Shown in pieces: positions 5,419-7,238 of a DNA stretch of 7,238 nucleotides (position 1 is the stretch's first letter; each line of letters begins with the position of its first letter). Origin of the DNA: a bacterium (GTDB lineage: Bacteria; Chloroflexota; Dormibacteria; UBA8260; Bog-877); NCBI GenBank assembly GCA_021791345.1, contig JAJYWT010000156.1:1-7238 (forward strand), given 5' to 3'. The position numbers were made by a program, and so were the translations under genes. The notes under the pieces are model-generated. The model made no database searches. It saw only the letters and a program-made list of their open reading frames with translations, and was not told the origin of the DNA.

Positions 5419-6755
5419 GAGCAGCGGCACGCGTGCTGGCCCTGCTGCTGGTGCTGCCGTGGGTCCTCGCCACCCCGGTGCTGGCCTCGACAGCCGCCCC
5501 CTCCCGCCCGCTGGGGGCGTCCGGCCTGGCCCGGATCAAGCACATCTTCGTGATCGTCCAGGAGGGGCACTCCTTCGACAACTACTTCGGGACCTATCCC
5601 GGAGTTGTGGGACTGGGGCCCAAGACGGCGGTCCCTGCCAGCCTCACCAACCCCGCCACCGGCACGGTGGCCGCCCACCACCTGACGGAGGTGCGAACCT
5701 CGCCGCTGGACAATTCGACCCGGGCAGCGGCGGCAGCTCTCAACTCCGGGCAGATGAACGGCTTCGCCGCCGCCCAGCAGAGCCTGCCGGGGGCGGGACA
5801 GCTGGCGCTGGGGTACTACAACGCCCAGGAGATCCCGTACTACTGGGCGCTGGCGCACCGGTTCGCGCTGGCGGACCAGTTCTTCTCCTCGGACCTCGGG
5901 GGCAGCACCTCCAACCACCAGTACCTGGTCGCGGGCCAGACCTGGGCCCCGGCGGCGGCCGGCGCGGCCCTGCCCAATGTGCCCACCATCTTCAACCAGC
6001 TGGACTCCAAGGGTGACTCCTGGGGGTACTTTGTGGCCCAGTACCGCACCCACCTGGCCCAGGGCCGGCAGTCCAGCCTGGTGCCCCAGGTCCCGGTGCT
6101 CGGGCTTGCCAACATCGCGGGCAACCCCAGCGATGTGGCCCGGGTCCAGGACCTCACCGTCCTCTACTCCGACCTGGTCCGGGGCCATCTCCCAGCGGTG
6201 AGTTACGTGGTGCAGCCGGGGGCCACCGAGCGGGCCCCGGGCAATGTCGCCGACGGCCAGGTGGCCACGGTGGGCCTGATCAACGCCATCATGCGCAGCC
6301 AGTACTGGGGCTCCTCGGCGATCCTGCTGACCTGGTCAGACTGGGGTGGCTGGTACGACGGGGTGGTCCCGCCGACCGTGGGTGGGGTGACCGACGGCTT
6401 CCGGGTGCCCCTGCTCATCGTGTCGCCCTTCGTGCGCCCGGGGACGATATTCAACCAGACCACCGACTTCGGATCGATCCTCCAGTTCATCCAGGCGGTG
6501 TACGGGTTGCCCGCCCTCACCAGCAGAGAGGCCAGCTCTGGCAGCCTGCTGGGCGCCTTCGACCTGCAGGGGGCGGCCAGGGCCCCCTCCCCGATACCGA
6601 TGGGGACCCTTCCGGCGTCGGTCGCCTCCCACGGTTCGGTGGTGCAGGTGTTCATCGCCTACACGATCCCCGGGCTCCTGATTCTGGTTCTGGTGATATA
6701 TGCGGTGTGGGGACGCGGGGCCGGTCCGGCCCCTCTGCTGCGGAGGAGAGCGTGA
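5415..6755 (+). CDS. Membrane-anchored phosphoesterase-family (AcpA/phospholipase C-like) protein with altered active-site motifs
   Basis: A 446-residue exported protein of the PF04185 phosphoesterase family (acid phosphatase AcpA, phospholipase C). Residues 1-25 are a signal peptide (hydrophobic core LALLLVLPWVLA, cleavage near VLAS); about 411-432 is a C-terminal helix followed by RRR, so it should be anchored with the domain outside. Family landmarks: IKHIFVIVQEGHSFDNYFGT (41-60), FFSSDLGGSTSNHQYLVAG (156-174), GLINAIMRSQYW (287-298), LLTWSDWGGWYDGVVPP (304-320) and RVPLLIVSPFVRPG (330-343). Compared with the usual motifs, ENxT/S has become EGHS (G51), S(D/E)HPP has become TERAP (R273), WDDxGG has become WSDWGG (S308), and YDHV has become YDGV (G316). 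Several changed positions are metal or active-site residues as I recall the family, so normal hydrolysis is doubtful. ATG overlaps the preceding stop (ATGA). The fold call is strong; activity is uncertain. Confidence 0.8.
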   Translation: MRAAARVLALLLVLPWVLATPVLASTAAPSRPLGASGLARIKHIFVIVQEGHSFDNYFGTYPGVVGLGPKTAVPASLTNPATGTVAAHHLTEVRTSPLDNSTRAAAAALNSGQMNGFAAAQQSLPGAGQLALGYYNAQEIPYYWALAHRFALADQFFSSDLGGSTSNHQYLVAGQTWAPAAAGAALPNVPTIFNQLDSKGDSWGYFVAQYRTHLAQGRQSSLVPQVPVLGLANIAGNPSDVARVQDLTVLYSDLVRGHLPAVSYVVQPGATERAPGNVADGQVATVGLINAIMRSQYWGSSAILLTWSDWGGWYDGVVPPTVGGVTDGFRVPLLIVSPFVRPGTIFNQTTDFGSILQFIQAVYGLPALTSREASSGSLLGAFDLQGAARAPSPIPMGTLPASVASHGSVVQVFIAYTIPGLLILVLVIYAVWGRGAGPAPLLRRRA

Positions 6756-7238
6756 TGCACAGACTGGTTGGCCGAAGCGGTGGGGCGCGGCTGCTGGCGC
6801 TGGCCCTGGCTGCCGGGGTGGTTACGGCCTCCCAAGTGGGGAGCCTGGGGGCGCTGGCGGCGACCACCCACCACAAGATCGCCCCCTACATCCCCGTAAA
6901 CATCCAGCTGACGGCGCCAGTCAAGGTGACCAGCGGGGCCCCCATCGCGGTCTCCGTGGTGGTCACCTCCTCCGGGGTGCCGGTCCGTGACCACCTGGTG
7001 CGCTTCTATGCCGCCGGGATATACCTGGGCGCCGCCAAGACCAACTCGGTGGGCCATGGCGCGACAACCTTGCGCAAGGCGCTGCCCGTGGGCACCTGGA
7101 CCCTGTTGGCCGCCTACAAGGGAGGGGGCCCGATCGAGTCCGCCACCGCGTCCCAGACCATCACCGTGGTGGCGGCGCCGCTGAGCATCCGGGTGGTGCC
7201 CTACGTCCCCCACTCGATCGCTGTCAGCATCGACGGGG
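6755..7238 (+). CDS. Secreted Ig-like-domain protein (Big_3-like repeat), N-terminal part, runs off the window
   Basis: An open frame of 161 complete codons with no stop before the window edge. ATG 6755 overlaps the phosphoesterase stop (TGATG); GTG 6752 is an equally framed alternative, both behind GGAGGAG at 6742-6748. Residues 1-36 form a signal peptide (RR-flanked start, hydrophobic ALALAAGVVTA, then LGALAA). About 50-139 reads as a bacterial Ig-like domain: QLTAPVKVTSGAPIAVSVVV, then RFYAAGIYLGAAKT, GATTLRKALPVGTWTLLAAY and ASQTITVVAAP, matching the pattern of Ig-like repeats with a VxFYxxGxxLG strand and GTxTLxAxY strand. A second segment begins at about 142 (SIRVVPYVP). Such domains serve as stalks or adhesion modules outside the cell. 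It is cotranscribed with the GT-C enzyme and could be an acceptor, but that is inference. Function of the whole protein cannot be told. Confidence 0.7.
   Translation, partial: MHRLVGRSGGARLLALALAAGVVTASQVGSLGALAATTHHKIAPYIPVNIQLTAPVKVTSGAPIAVSVVVTSSGVPVRDHLVRFYAAGIYLGAAKTNSVGHGATTLRKALPVGTWTLLAAYKGGGPIESATASQTITVVAAPLSIRVVPYVPHSIAVSIDG

Noticed and set aside
5400..6188. Long minus-strand open frame over the phosphoesterase gene
   Set aside because: It is a shadow of a clear family member with signal peptide; composition is Gly/Arg/Val-rich without recognisable motifs.
1..7238. CRISPR array, tRNA or rRNA
   Set aside because: No regularly spaced repeats and no tRNA or rRNA signature were seen on either strand.

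Overview
The DNA is very G+C-rich. Third codon positions are overwhelmingly G or C, and GTG/TTG starts are common (TTG 512, TTG 2032, GTG 2621, GTG 3790). This suggests a high-GC Gram-positive-like or monoderm lineage such as Actinomycetota, or Chloroflexota/Dormibacterota. That placement rests on composition and gene style only; there is no marker gene.

Layout. (1) Positions 1-120 on the minus strand hold the first 40 codons of an IS607-type serine transposase (tnpA), cut by the window edge. An element end probably lies just beyond its start codon. (2) Positions 121-511 are an intergenic region with less extreme base composition. It carries a possible minus-strand promoter for tnpA, a TTGACA-type -35 box facing the operon, and a leader of about 170 nt. 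The leader has nested inverted repeats and a 15-codon candidate leader peptide. (3) From 512 to beyond the right edge, six plus-strand genes are packed with overlaps or gaps of at most 14 nt: a polyprenyl-phosphate-mannose-synthase-like GT2 enzyme with membrane helices and a GAF-like tail; a GtrA-family membrane protein; an HprK-fold P-loop kinase-like protein; an ArnT/PMT-type GT-C glycosyltransferase; a membrane-anchored protein of the AcpA/phospholipase C phosphoesterase family; and a secreted Ig-like-repeat protein that runs off the window.

How they may work together (inference). The GT2 enzyme would charge a polyprenyl phosphate with a hexose inside the cell. The GtrA protein would help move or present the lipid-linked sugar across the membrane. 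The GT-C enzyme would transfer the sugar outside the cell to a protein or glycolipid. The last two products are exported or membrane-anchored and could be acceptors or surface partners. The HprK-like protein is the unexpected member and could be a kinase or regulator for the pathway.

The most notable points are that the phosphoesterase-like protein departs from the family consensus in four active-site motifs at once, that the GT2 enzyme carries a GAF-like tail, that an HprK-like kinase is embedded in a surface-glycosylation operon, and that the leader contains a possible upstream peptide whose Shine-Dalgarno sequence sits in a hairpin loop.
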